A stretch of DNA of 64,000 bases from Epichloe hybrida (GCA_019022495.1 JAFEKR010000021.1:558001-622000), one strand, 5' to 3'. Shown: positions 21,841 through 34,064, counted from the stretch's first letter. Translations and numbers: made by a program. The notes: generated by a model from the sequence alone, not told the origin.

Positions 21841-23001
21841 ATGATGTTCGATCTAGCAGCCATCTACTTCGGGGTCTTCCTCGGCGTGTTCCCCCTCACC
21901 ATGATGAAAATCATCCGGCAGACTCGAAAAATTATCGCCCAATCGCGGACGTACCACAACCTGTACCTCTACATGATATGGATCGAGGCCCTGGTGAACT
22001 TCATCTTTGCCGTGGTGACCTATCTGTACCTGACGCATATCATCCCCGGCAGTCTCTCATTCTACATTGGCACGGGTATGTCATCATCCCCCGCCGCAGA
22101 GCTGACGATGGTAAACTTACCTCTCTTGTTACAGTGGTACTCTGGGCCACGCAGACCCAGTTACTCTCCCAAATCATCGCCAACCGAGTCGCCCTGATCA
22201 TGGTCAACAAGCGCAAGGCACTGTGGATGAAGCTGGTGCTCCTGGCAATCACCGGAGCCGTCAACTTTGCCGTCTGCGTGATATGGACCAGCGCGTACAA
22301 GTATGGTTCCACCCCCGAGCAGAAGCACATCAACGTCATTTTCGAAAAGACGGAGAAGGCCTTTTTCCTGGTGGTGGACCTGGGGTTGAACTGGATCTTC
22401 TTGTATTTTGTCCGCTACAGGCTGATTTCCCATGGTTTGAGCAAGTACTGGCAGCTGTTCAACTTCAACATTGCTCTCGTAGTCCTCTCCACGGGCCTGG
22501 ACGCAGCGCTGCTTGGCATGTTGAGCATGGAGAACCCATACCTGTGAGTCCTTGCCTCAACTCACTCCAGGAGTTGCACCGACGCGCAAACCCATGCATG
22601 CTCCCCCTCCCCCCTTGCTCACACGTTCAAATAGCTACGTTCAATTCGCACCGGTCGTGTACATCATCAAGCTCCACATTGAGCTTACCATGGCGGCCCT
22701 GATTGCCAAGATTGTCAAGAAGACGGTAACCAACACGCGCGGGCTGTACGCTCATCAGCCGGGCAGAAACCCGGGCAAGGCCTACGCCCAAGTCAGCGAG
22801 CCATCCGAGCGTGGCGAGAACCGAAGCAGCACCGGCACCCAGAGTGCAACTACGCTTGGCCACGATGTGGAAATCCAAAAGGGTGAATATGTGGCAGACA
22901 TGCCGTTGAATGGCTATTCAGGCAAGATTGCCATCATGAAGACGGTCACCACTACCATCAGCAGTGCAGGCCACGCCCGGGACCACCAAATGGACGTGTA
23001 A
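21841..23001 (+). CDS. Seven-transmembrane fungal integral membrane protein
   Basis: Three exons, 21841-22075, 22135-22543 and 22635-23001, give 336 residues. Seven hydrophobic segments can be picked: about residues 3-22, 41-62, 70-92, 107-128, 150-171, 184-205 and 216-240. The loops are short, and a polar C-terminal tail of about 95 residues is Ser/Thr-rich. The short N-terminus and topology fit the fungal seven-TM membrane proteins often annotated only as integral membrane protein. There is no Cys-rich CFEM domain, so it is not a PTH11-type receptor by that criterion. Sensing or transport cannot be decided. Introns are 59 and 91 bp with clean consensus sites. Confidence 0.8.
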
Positions 23002-24216
23002 ACCAACGCCATGGTCACAGAGGTGGGGAAGTAGTCATCTTAATCATCATCTTCCTCTTCTTCTCTTCTTGTATCATCATCATTTAACTCGCTGGGACTC
23101 AAAAAATCTTGGGCAAATTGCTCATTCTGGTAGTTGCCTGAGCCCCGGCCCGGACACTTATTGACGGGCCCCTACAATATATCGTCTGGGCATCGCACAT
23201 TTACAACAGCACGTACCTCTCCCCCAACTAAGATCAGAGCGCAGGAAGAGACGGGATTGGAGTCATATTTCGCAGTTGAAGAAGCACCTCATTTCATCGC
23301 CAGAACAGTACTTTCTTTCTTTCTTTTTCATTACCAGCCTCCACCGCACAATCAGCGCAGCAAGAGACGGGATTAGACCCACATTTCAGTCGAAGTCACT
23401 TCATTTCCTATCTAGACAACTCATTTTTTTTCCCCCACAACCAGGTGCACTAAAACAAACGATTAATCAGTCCTCGCTTCGCAACACAGACAGCCTCGTG
23501 AAGCACCGGTCTCAAGCTTTGTTCCACGAGAAAAACGAGGCGCAGCACCGGCCACTAATTTTGTCCCTCGATTGGCCCCTGAGCAACTTGCGCAAGCTGC
23601 GGGTCCGTCCCTGCGTTGGTTTCCGAGAAATGGGCAACCAACACCGTTTTTGCGCCTCTCCGGTTCCCCGAAATCATGTCGCAACTCAGTACTTTTCCCT
23701 TGATTATTTCTTGTCAACAACATGCAATGATGAAATTTAGTCTCTCCTTGATTAAATGAACTACGTGTTTGGCAACCGCGATGTCTTGCTCATTCCCATG
23801 CTGCATTCCTAAATGAATGACCTCTCACAAGATGATGCACTACGCTGATCACGACAAGCGCTCAGAATCACATTACCTCGCTGCCATGTATGGAGAGCTA
23901 TTGGAGTGGAAGAATGATTAAAGTGGGTACTATCATTAAGCCAAGGGGCTTCTCCTTTTTATCGAGGTTTTTTCCCCCATGGTAATAGTTTGCGCATTAG
24001 ATATATTGTCATCAATGTTAGTATTGTGGCCGGAACCTCACTCCCGCAAGAAACACGTTACACGAATAAAGATGCTCCCAAAGCTGTTGTTATTCACCGT
24101 TCGCACATGCTCCGCTTCTTCTTGAATCTTAAGAATGGTTCAAATGGACCGCTAATCATGCTAGTACTTATTGGTGTAGGTTGCGACGAAGACCCCGGTA
24201 GACTTCACTCCTCACT
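23002..24216. other. Intergenic region with imperfect 116-bp-offset duplication
   Basis: No gene is supported. AGCGCAG(G/C)AAGAGACGGGATT occurs twice, in blocks 23235-23294 and 23351-23410, each followed by a similar CATTTC..CGAAG segment. Several T/C runs (for example 23306-23325 and 23426-23438) are present. Confidence 0.5.
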
Positions 24217-25695
24217 TCAGTCCTTTCCAATAAACAGCTTCAACAGGTACAAACTCCCTCGTCCAAGTTGCCTGTAAACTGTAGTTGATGCACGTCCACT
24301 GTCCCGGGCCTGATCTGGCCCCGTTTTGCTGCTTGCCATCTCGTTGGGGCCAAATAGGGGTTTGAAAGTAAACTCCTGCTTGGTACCCTCGTCCGAGGTC
24401 CACTCTTCGCTCGACTTCGTGGCCGCCTCGGCATCGAACAACGAGAGTCTAGATGGTTTACGAAAGTCTCTCCTCGGTACTCTAAGCTGCACATAATTCG
24501 TGTGAGAGGCAGGTCCGTATCGCTGTATAGGTGGTACAATATCCCATTCGCAGGCTAATACTGCAAATCGAACCTTCTCTGGGTTCTCTTGCAGGCTGAG
24601 GGTGCTTTCCTTGGCGTAGCGAACAAAACTCTTACCGAGCCACTTCGTAATCTTCCTAACCTTCTTGGTCATAATCCACTCGTCTGGGTTGGCTTCGTGA
24701 TATAATCTATTGCCAGCTTGGAATCGAGCCCTATGACTGGTACGTATTAATTTCCGCCATTCAGCAAAACGAATGCGTCCCTGTGAAGCTTACGATCGAC
24801 TGGACTGAGCCTTGGAGGCCTCTTCCCCGGCGAGCTCAGACTTGCTCTTGTGTACAATGAAGTAGTCCACGAAGAAGAACTCCTCAAGGTTCGGGAGATG
24901 CCGGACCATAAATTGATACAAATGGGCTGGGCAGAAGCCAGGGTGAGCGCGAGCTTGGGAGCTTTTGCAGGTGCTACAAGCGCATGACTTCTTGGCAGGG
25001 ATCCATGTGTGAGAGAATCGCACCGCTAGTCTCTTTACGTGATTCAGCCCTGGGCATCCCGGTATCGTTTCTAGATTTCCATTGCCTTGGTACAGGTGTG
25101 CCGGGAGGTATTCCAGATACACCACATCAGAAGACCTGCCCAAAGAGATTATTTGCCCGTCACTCGCTCTCAATGTGTCTGGTCTATTGCATAATCGCTT
25201 GACCACAGTGCGCGACTCGACGCAGGTTCGTGACAATGTTGCCAGCTGTCTCCGAAGCGTCTTGTAGTGCGAGACATCTGCTTTCGGGCAAGGCCCGACT
25301 GGTATGAAGCAGGTATCGTATCTTTCCCTTGGCTTAGCATCGGACATGATCACCCGAGAAATCTCGTCTGGAACCCGTCGTTTCTGGCCCATGGCTGCAG
25401 TTGACGCTGCATTTGACCTTGTTGTATGGCTCTCCGTCCAGCGCCAGCTACCGTCGCTGGTCTGCAGCTTCACGAAATGTACTCCAGGTGTTGACAAATA
25501 AGTAGCCCATATTCGTTGACGGATCTCGGGAGGCAAATGTCTGAAGAGCATAAAGTTCCGACACTCTTCAGGAACATTGAATTTGATGGGCCTTGACATC
25601 TCAAGTCGTGGCTGTGCCACTTCCAATCTTGGTGGGCGCTTGAAGATCCTGGATAGGAGAAAATGACAAGCTCGAACTATGAAACTCACAAGCAT
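24217..25695 (-). CDS. 2EXR-domain fungal protein
   Basis: Two exons, 24794-25695 and 24217-24736, give 473 residues. The 57-bp intron (GTAAGC..ACCAG) is phase 2 and restores Ser-His across the junction. Residues 48-120 begin FMLFRHLPPEIRQRIWATYL, the signature of the 2EXR family (PF20150), a fungal domain of unknown function with an F-box-like first helix. Later segments include LPAHLYQGNGNLE, a CSCACSTC-like cysteine pair (KKSCACSTCKSS) and YQFMVRHLPNLEEFFFVDYFIV. An internal ATG at residue 33 (MSRPIKF) is an alternative start. The upstream 17-base A run at 25884-25900 probably sits in its promoter. Confidence 0.75.
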
Positions 25696-26589
25696 GGGCA
25701 GAGACGGATTTCGGAGATGGTGCGTTATACTCGGAGAAATCTTCCCGCGAGCGCAGTGTGTGTTTTTGTTACGGGAAAGATGTCCCAAAACTGGGAATGA
25801 CGATGCTCGTGGGAAAATGGGTGTAAGTACGTGTTCAGCTCAAGGCGAAAGTCGAAGTAAGGGTTCAGGGAGCGACGGATGAGAAAAAAAAAAAAAAAAA
25901 GGCAACCGCGTAAGTCTAACGAGTGGAGAGTTTGACGAATGTAAATGCAAGATGCTCCAACAGGAGTTACTCGGAACATGGCCATGGATCGAATATGTCT
26001 GGTCATATGTCTGGTCGTCTGGTCATCTGCTCCTGCCTCGCCTGCCTGCCTGCACTCGCCCAACAGATGCAGGCGGTGGAGCCAACCTGGCGCGTGCTGC
26101 CTGTGATTGCGACTTGAGCTTGATGGCCGGACCTACCCAACAGTGCATCATCGTGAACACTTGCTCTAGCCCTGGTACAAGGACAGAGCCAAGAACTCCC
26201 GTCTATTAAACGCGAAAATCGACTATTATACACAAGCCTTTGCTGCATAATGCTACCCACCTGCCACCCCATACATACTCTTCCGAGCAATCGAGGAGAC
26301 AACATCCATCCCAACCGTCTCAAAATGATTAAATCTTATAGTCCCTTTCCGTCTATTCAAGACGAGTCCGAAAACCGGGAACGAGATAGTCGGCTTCTCA
26401 TGATTTGTGGAAACAGAATGACAATCCTTCCTTCCTTCGTTCCAGGGCAGGCCCAGCGCTTGGGCTCTATTCCCGACTGCAGCCACGTACAGCGGGCGTT
26501 GCACTCCTTCTCTTCAGCACCTCCCCATTCTTTTTAGCTTGGTCCCCTTCCATTCGCTCTCTGGGCATCGCAACAAAGTAAAAAGTCGT
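25696..26589. other. Intergenic region
   Basis: No gene is supported. It contains the probable promoter of the 2EXR gene on one side and the 3' end of the phosphate carrier on the other. Confidence 0.5.
25884..25900. promoter_or_regulatory. Poly(dA:dT) tract, 17 bp
   Basis: An uninterrupted run of 17 A on the plus strand, about 190 bases upstream of the 2EXR start. Such tracts are common nucleosome-depleting promoter elements in fungi; the role here is inferred from position. Confidence 0.5.
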
Positions 26590-27829
26590 TTATTTGGCAA
26601 TCTCAACACCGCCAGTGGCGCCAAGGGCCTTCTTCAAGTCGCCTGTCGCCGTGGTCAGCTTCGTGGCAACGGTTGGGTTGATGATGGATGTTGTTGACTT
26701 ACCATAGATAGCGAACTGGCCAGCAGTCAGAGTACCTACCATGAAGAGACGAGCACCAATACCAGTGTAAGAACCACGAATGCCAAGCTCCTTGGCGATC
26801 TTGATGAGACGAGAGGTGGTACCCTCACCAGGAGCACCCTTGGTTTTGTTGATCTTGGAAAGCATGGTGTCGGCGGGTTGGGAAACAATGGCGGCAGCGA
26901 AACCAGCAATCAAGCCAGAGCCAAGATTGGCAACGGTCTGCATGCCATCAGAGAGAGACTCCTTGGGGTAAGCGCGGTAGACAACCTCGGCAACCTTCTC
27001 GAAGACGACGAACTTGGCCATGGTGTAGGGGATCCTTGTAACGGGTCAGTATATGCGACGTCAAGATGCGCCTGGGGCAGGGAACGTACTGCTTGAACAG
27101 GATGGGACCGAAACCGGCGTAGAAAGCACCGATACCCTCATTCTTGAGCATCTTGGAGAAACCACCAATGAGACCGTTGGCGTAGGTAGGCTCAGAGACG
27201 AGACGGATGCGGGTCGCCTCAAGAGGGCAAAGAGCGATATCAGCGAAAAATTCGGCCGTGGCGGAAGAGGCGAGGTAGACAGCAGTGCGGTTCTGGGAAG
27301 CAGACTCGTATCCGAGAAGGTTGATCCACTGCTGCTTGAAGAACTCGTAACCACCGAACTTCAGAGCACCCTGGAGGAAGTAGCCAGCAAAGGTAGGGCC
27401 GGCTCCGGTCAGGAGAGCGCCGGCACCCTCCGTCTGGACGACCTGGCGGAAGCCGCCAAGCAAACCTCGATTGTAGGTCTTGGGGTCGAGCTGGATGCGG
27501 GTTTTGACACTGTTTTGGGAACTCTATATCAGCAAACTGCTTGGACTGGGCACGTGGTTTGACTGCACTGCAGGCCGGTCTCGAGGAGCTTGCGCACACT
27601 CTCGGGACAAAGGAGTTGGCGAGCCATCACAGAGTATCCGGGAAAGTTGAAAAACGTACACATCAACGGGGGTGAGACCACCGTGGGTGACGGAGCAGCA
27701 GACGGCGCCGGCCAGGGCAAAACGAGAGTACAGGGCAAGGCCAGAAAGCTTTTGAGGCTCAGCAGCCTTGACGTTCTGGACAATGGCGTCGACCTTGGTC
27801 GAGCCAGTTGATTTCGCGTCGCTAGCCAT
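26590..27829 (-). CDS. mir1: Mitochondrial phosphate carrier (Mir1/PiC family)
   Basis: Four exons on the minus strand, 27660-27829, 27090-27509, 26703-27034 and 26590-26642, give 324 residues. Three mitochondrial-carrier repeats are visible through their signatures: [28 protein letters not shown] and [15 protein letters not shown]. The last, with the C-terminal [17 protein letters not shown], is typical of the phosphate carrier that brings phosphate into the matrix for ATP synthesis. It acts in the inner membrane. The 150-bp first intron splits the first signature motif (GT donor after PVD-V). The third intron is 60 bp, a multiple of three, and contains no stop. A 19-base A run lies just upstream of the ATG. 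This is a conserved housekeeping gene. Confidence 0.93.
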
Positions 27830-29580
27830 TGTGACGAAGAGAAGACTGACGATTCTTCAAAAAAAAAAAAAAAAAAATCTGAAGACGTGGTACAGAGTGG
27901 AGTGGGGGGGAATCAGAAGCCGGGATTCGACGTGTGGTGGATTGGAAGGGGAAGAGTGTCGCGGATAGGGAAAAACTCAAGCAGGTGGTTTTGAGGTTTT
28001 TTTTTGGGGGGGAGATTTTGCGGCTCCACGGGCTAGCACGAGAAAGAACAACATATTAACTCGGAAAGATTCGGGTGCTCCCATTGGCGAGGGGACGTCT
28101 GCACAGACCACACCGGCCACACTCAGGCACATGCTGCCAGCCATTTCGCAGGTGGCAGACAGTCAGCTTCATCATGCCTCAAATAATACGGGGAGCCCCG
28201 GCTGCGGGAAACCTCAAACTGCTCGTCGTTCACACGCATGCCTGTGTATAAGGGACCGCGATTCTTCCAGTGCTCGATACTGTGTTCCGTAACACTGCGG
28301 AGCAGCTAGCCGAATTTGACGGCTGCTGTTGCTCCTGCCTGCAAGCGAAAGAGAAAGCACGTCGCGACCTGCAGATTGCGAACGTATTACCTTGGTGTAA
28401 TAGTACATTTCTGACCGAGCGGATATCCATACCTCGGCGTCTTGTCACATCAAACCCAGATGGCCAAGGAATGGATCTCCAACTATAAACTGCTATGGAG
28501 AAGCATCAGTTCCATGATTCAAAGGCAGATCAAGCGAGCTCCTGTTCCATCGCCTCTTTCAACCGTCCAACTCATGACTTTTCGCCTACATCCTCATATC
28601 GTTTCATCTTGATCGCGCCGTCAATGCGTCGCGACATTCGAGAGCATCCAAGGAAGGATATTTGCATCGCGAAATCTGCAAAACGCATTTGGGCCGAGTG
28701 GTCTGCGTACATGCCTACCCTAGAGCTCTTATATTTATGGGAACAAGGTTTGTTTCTCGGGATGGATGGCGTTTTGATGTGATGGACAGCACTGATGAGC
28801 GCAATTTTGACGGATTCGTGCTCCTGACATGCACACGCACGCAGTCTTTGTCAATGACCTCGGAACGCGAGACGTCGGACTTTTTTTTAATTCGCTCTAG
28901 TTGTTCAAACACAGAGGATAGCGGTATCAACCTCAAAAATATACCCCTCTACACAGAAACTCATGCCAGTCCCTGATGCCCGCCCGGTTGACCCATCTGC
29001 CTTCTAGCTTGTGATTATCGACCCGTGCAGAGCATATATCCCGGGCCGCCATGCCTTCAGATTTTCCGTACGGAGTAATGATGTGTTGATGCCAAGACCG
29101 ATGCAACACCGCTAGAACTAGTCTGCTCGGTCTAGCTGAGCCATGACGCCATGGAAGTCAATCGAGAGCTGGAGGCGCCCAGAGATTCGAAGCAATAATA
29201 TTATTGGATTCTTCCGCTGCTTTCGGCGGACTTTGGCCCTATGATTGTATGGTTATCTCCGGGAGACGACCAAGTGCTCCACCCGAACCGTGATTCACGG
29301 TCTATGATCGAGCTGCATCAGCAAACACCTTCAACGATAAGTGAGAATTGAGAAGAAAATTGCGAGGGCGATTCATTGCAGATGATTAGATGCAGAGAAA
29401 ATTTCACATTCTTCGGAGATTCTTCACTTTGGCCGACCACGAGAGAGTCACAATGTGCGTAAACGCGCGCGTTACGGCTGGGAAGTTACCCGCCATGGTG
29501 GTCGCAACCTCCGAGAAGCTATCCGCTGAACTATGACGTTTGGCTCAAGTCGGGTGTTTTGCCGAAGTCAATGCCGTCAG
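27830..29580. other. Intergenic region
   Basis: About 1.75 kb with only short overlapping frames, none convincing. It contains a TCCGTACGGAGTAATG palindromic motif at 29065-29080 and the two promoters of the divergent phosphate carrier and alcohol dehydrogenase genes. Confidence 0.5.
27859..27877. promoter_or_regulatory. Poly(dA:dT) tract, 19 bp, upstream of the phosphate carrier
   Basis: A run of 19 A on the plus strand begins 30 bases upstream of the ATG at 27829. On the gene's strand it is a T run close to the start, probably in the leader or core promoter. Confidence 0.55.
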
Positions 29581-29597
29581 TGGCGGTGTTGACCTGA

Positions 29598-29608
29598 AGC
29601 ATATAAGT
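29598..29608 (+). promoter_or_regulatory. Candidate TATA box of the alcohol dehydrogenase gene
   Basis: CATATAAGTAG lies about 125 bases upstream of the ATG at 29731. Confidence 0.45.
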
Positions 29609-29730
29609 AGGCAATGTTTCCCAGCTCCAGTTATCATTTTCCCATCATAATTCAACGTTGTCGCAAAACCTCTCATTCCAACGAAAACGCATTTCTTTCA
29701 TCTCAGTCAGTAGTAAGCACAACTCTCATC

Positions 29731-30965
29731 ATGTCGACCGACTACAAATTCGAAGGATGGATGGGCCTGGACGCCGAGTCCGCCAAGGGCAAAATGGTTT
29801 GGCAAGAGTATGAGCCCAAGGCCTGGGAAGAGACCGACGTTGACATCAAAGTCACCAACTCTGGTATTTGCGGCTCCGATCTGCACACGCTTCGTTCCGG
29901 ATGGGTAAGTCCATAGACCATTCGCGAATTCACTCGCACATCACTGCAGATAGGTTATGCGACCAAGTCTAGAATACTCACTGCTCGGACAGGGCCAAAC
30001 TCCCTATCCATGTGTCGTCGGCCACGAAATTGTAGGTGTGGCTGTTCGCGTTGGTTCCAAGGCCGAGGGCGGCATCAAGGTCGGTGACCTTGTTGGCGTT
30101 GGCGCTCAATCCGATTCTTGTCTGGGCCGTGATGGTTCGTGCAATGAATGCAGCAACGATTCCGAGAACTACTGCACAAAGATCGTCAGCACCTATGCTT
30201 CAACACATCGCAATGGTGGAAAGGGATACGGTGGGTATTCTCTATACCATCGTTGCCCATCACACTTTGTGATAAAGATTCCTGATGGCCTTGCACCCGA
30301 GTATGCCGCCCCTATGCTTTGCGGTGGCGTTACGGTTTATTCGCCGCTGAAGCACTTTGGAGCCGGCCCAGGAAAGAAGGTAGCTATCGCCGGTGTCGGC
30401 GGTCTCGGCCACTTTGCAGTCCTCTTTGCAAAGGCACTCGGTGCCGACGAGGTGGTTGGCATTTCAAGAAAGGCCAGCAAGCGTCAAGAAGCCTTGAGTC
30501 TAGGATGCGATGATTACATTGCCACCGACGATGACAAAGACTGGGGCAAGCACAATGCCCGTCGATTTGATCTCATCATTGGCACTGTTTCCTCAGACAA
30601 AGTATGAGCAGCTCCCCACAAACATACAAATAATTCCGAATGTTGCCTACATGGTGGCGGCTAATCAAACTGAACAGATGCCATTGAGCGATTACATCAA
30701 CACCCTCAGCCTAGACGGCACCCTTGTACAGGTCGGTGCGCCAGAGGGACCCCTTCCATTGCAGATCTTCAACATTATTCCTGGTCGTCGCAGTATTGCG
30801 GGATCCGCGATTGGAAGTCCCAAAGAGATTCGGGAGATGTTCCAGTTGGCAGTCGACCAGAAAATTAAGCCATGGGTGGAGAAGCGCCCTATGAAGGATG
30901 CTAACCAGGCCATTGTCGACATGGAAGCTGGCAAGGCAAGATTCCGTTACGTGCTTCAAAATTGA
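29731..30965 (+). CDS. Zinc-dependent, probably NADP-dependent alcohol dehydrogenase (cinnamyl-type MDR)
   Basis: Three exons, 29731-29904, 29993-30601 and 30678-30965, give 356 residues. The medium-chain dehydrogenase layout is complete. Catalytic zinc ligands are C47 (GICGSD), H69-E70 (VVGHE) and C168 (MLCGG). Structural zinc cysteines are C101, C108, C111 and C119, with a wider first spacing than the usual CX2C. The Rossmann motif is GVGGLG at 192-197, and SRKASKR after the second beta strand fits NADP(H) preference. The closest known type is the Adh6/Adh7-like cinnamyl alcohol dehydrogenase family, cytosolic enzymes that interconvert aldehydes and alcohols. A leader intron is possible but not seen. 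Both introns have good consensus (GTAAGT..ACAG, GTATGA..ACAG). Confidence 0.92.
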
Positions 30966-33395
30966 AGAGGCGTCAGTCGAATTGTGTGTTTTTATTTTAG
31001 GTCATAATCAGGCGCGGGGTGGTCATGCTGCGGGCACGGTTAAATTGCAGGATTAGCCGGTCCTCATTAGCCGATGCTAGAACAGTAAGCAGGGTCTGTG
31101 GATCTTGCGTAGAAAAATGGAATACGGAGTACCTTGTTCAACGAGCAAAAATAGTTCGGACGATACGATCTTTTCCCCATGCCGTGTTCATTCTCTCATT
31201 TAACGAATCATGCCCGCACATCAAGTCATGGCGGCCAAGCCCGGACCCCACTGCCTAAAATGTTTCAACGCCGTCATCTCGTAATAGCAGAAGCTGGTGG
31301 GCTTGTCGTCGACGTGGAAAGTTGGATTGCTGACCAAGCTACATCAAACGTGGTGGATAGTAATCCGTACCGAGTATGTAGATTTCTGTGTACGTTCGGT
31401 GGATCTGATACCGAAAAAATTGATGAACCGATTTCGAGTACCACGGTGACGCAGTCGTGGAACATGAACTCGTCAATCGCACAGCATGGAAGAACATCGT
31501 GAGTGCATGTGTGTATGCAGGAGAGGGGAGTCAGTGGATGCCTGGGCGAGCTACTTTTCTTGCACAAGGCATCAATCCTCGTATTCTCCTCACACCAAGT
31601 GGGAAGGCACGGCACGGCTGACTGCTATTGACTAATCCGTAAGAATATTGAATTGACTGCACTGCATCCGTGACCTCCGCACTTGCACCTTGCTCGGCGG
31701 CAGCAGACTCCGCTCTTTGTTTTCGCCTTTGCGTCCTTTTTTTCTTTATTGCTTTTGCGCCTTTCCTCTTCCATGCATTATGTGACGGAGCTGACTTGGC
31801 CTTGCCATGCTTTACAGGTGACGTGAGGCAGGACAGAATTAGTCAATGCATCAAGGCCCGCTCAAGGTGTAACGCCGTGTGTATTGATGCAGGCCGACAA
31901 CGATGTCTGGGCTTCCATCCAGACACAACATAATATGTCTCATCCAGCCATTGATGTCGGAGGCTCACCGTCACGCTGATGTGGTCTTACAGGTTTCCCA
32001 ACCTCCGACTTGAGAAGACTACATCTTGGCTACAAGTCAAAACAGGGAACCTACCTGTCTTTGTGGATCATATTGGGTTAGGCAAATGCAATGCTCCGTA
32101 CGTTTGTCACAACAGAGGACATGCGTGCTGCATGCCGATCACCATCCATCATTGGAAATGCACCCTGATCAAGAAGATCTGTTATCGGGTGGTAATCCGA
32201 AAGTCGGCTAGGATTGTTCTTGCGTTCCCGCAACATACAACATAATGCTCCGCACTCCGTGCCCGGTATACATGCATGAAAACCAGAATCAAAACCCTGA
32301 TGTATAGGATGCTAGGCTGGGCTCCCGGAGGATCCGGCGGACTTGGCTACGTAACAACGAAGTGTCGGATTATATCTATCGGGGTTGATAGGGGGTATCA
32401 ATCTGGCTAATCTGCAGACACGGACTGACTCCCATCAACTACAAACGGCGTCTGACAACACCGTATTGTTGAGGAACTTCCATGACAGATTGTTGGCACA
32501 CGCATGGGAACACGAGAAGTGGCAGGGCCACGGAGGCAGCCACGGAGGCAGCCACCAAGGCAGCCACCACATCAGCAGAGTGAACAAGAGCCTGAAAACA
32601 AACCAGTCGGCATTGCAACATTCTTAGCACGGCCCGAAAGCATGTTTCCTGTGGAGTATGTCCGGACTCCGTACGGACGCACTCCGTACTCTATGTAAGC
32701 AAAGCACATGATTAGAGTGGCTCATAGAGTGGCTCAAAACTACGTGTTGTATGTAGGGCCTGACCAGCCAACAGCCAACGTCCAGCTGTGTGTTAAACTG
32801 ACAGCTTTGATGCCAAAGAAGAATGGAGTTGTGCCGGCCGGATGAAAGACCAAGCGTCCACCGTGCTCTTGCGGGATTGCTTTCACGATTTGTCGATGAC
32901 CAATGCTTACAGAGTTCAGAGTCAGATCTGTGGAAGCCTTCAGAACTAAAGACTGGAGACAGGTCTGCGCGATGGATGGGCCATTCAAGTCTCCCGCCCC
33001 AGCCCCGTCCAACTCGACACCGGAGGAGGCTTTTGGGACCTCATTGACCCGACCGGCAAATGGCCGCAGCGCACTGGCCGGGCTCCGCCAGGAACAAGCC
33101 GCCAGAGGAGGGTCCTAAAGCGCCCGTTCCTGAAGAGCCACTGCTTGTCTCGGGCTTGGCGCTCGTCGGTTCGGGCGCTTTCACTCAGAGTCGAATGGGG
33201 ACCAGCGGAGCAGGCGGGTAGCAGTGGCGGCACGACGCTCGTTCTGGATACTTGGGAGACGAGAAGGGCCCATGGCATCTCAGAAGGACTTGCAAACTCA
33301 TCAGGCGAAGACGCGGCGGTGACAAAACCCATTGCTTCCTGCCAACACGAAAGAAGGGCGCCCGGGCAACAAGGCGTGATGGCCGGCCTATTCCG

Positions 33396-33462
33396 TACAT
33401 ACATACATGCATACAAACCTACATACATACCTACATACATACACATCTGTACATACATACGT
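33396..33462. repeat. Imperfect TACA microsatellite
   Basis: Runs of ACAT/TACA tetranucleotides with interruptions, about 67 bp. Confidence 0.85.
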
Positions 33463-33520
33463 ATGGGTGGGAACACAAACCAATGCACAGAGTCACAGTG
33501 AAAAGCCACCAGACCGGGGG

Positions 33521-33560
33521 TGGCAGTTAGTGGCAGCTGGTGGCAGCTGGTGGCAGTTGG
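33521..33560. repeat. 10-bp minisatellite, four copies
   Basis: Four tandem units of TGGCAG(T/C)T(A/G)G. Confidence 0.85.
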
Positions 33561-33905
33561 CGGGTGCTTTTTTTATACGCACTGATCATTGGTCGATATG
33601 GGTGGCAGAAGAGTGAGTTCATTGGTCGTCCGTGTTGGTCGGGTGGATGAGCCCCACTTGATCACACTCGAGCACCCACTCCCCATGCGCGTGGTGCGTG
33701 CGGTGCGTGTACATGTAGTAGTGGGGGGGGGCAACAAGTGTTTCTCCCCAACGACCCGTTTAAACGACGACAACGGTGGAGTTGGCTATGACGGGGATGC
33801 AGGCAGGGGTCATTTATTTACAGCATCTCGTATTGCAGACTCGTTCCTTCATGGCTACCGGCCGAGCATGCGCTATGCCAGCGAGAGCCTAGGCCCGAAG
33901 TCGCT

Positions 33906-33916
33906 GATAATAAAAG
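33906..33916 (+). promoter_or_regulatory. Candidate TATA element of the surface protein gene
   Basis: A GATAATAAAAG run lies about 150 bases upstream of the chosen ATG at 34065. A second AT run (TATATATACG) lies at 34012. Confidence 0.4.
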
Positions 33917-34064
33917 GGACTGGATGCCTTTGCCATGGATCCCCCTCTCCTCACATCTCCCGCTGTTTATAATACACTTGAGTGGCCCTTCGTTACAAAG
34001 ACTTTCGTTTTATATATACGAACGACTTTCGTTAACAACAGCCAGCTCGTCATCACAAATCAAG

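Larger units (their letters stand above)
30966..33905. other. Large intergenic region
   Basis: About 3 kb without a supported gene. The open frames are short, overlapping and low quality. Several TACGGAGTA/ACTCCGTAC motifs (31123, 31363, 32668, 32682), a GGCAGCCACC(A/G)(A/C) tandem stretch at 32532-32570, a TACA microsatellite and a TGGCAGYTRG minisatellite are present. Confidence 0.5.

Noticed and set aside
30966..33905. Small frames such as 32385-32627 and 31670-31933
   Set aside because: Short, overlapping, crossing simple repeats, and without start-context or splice support.
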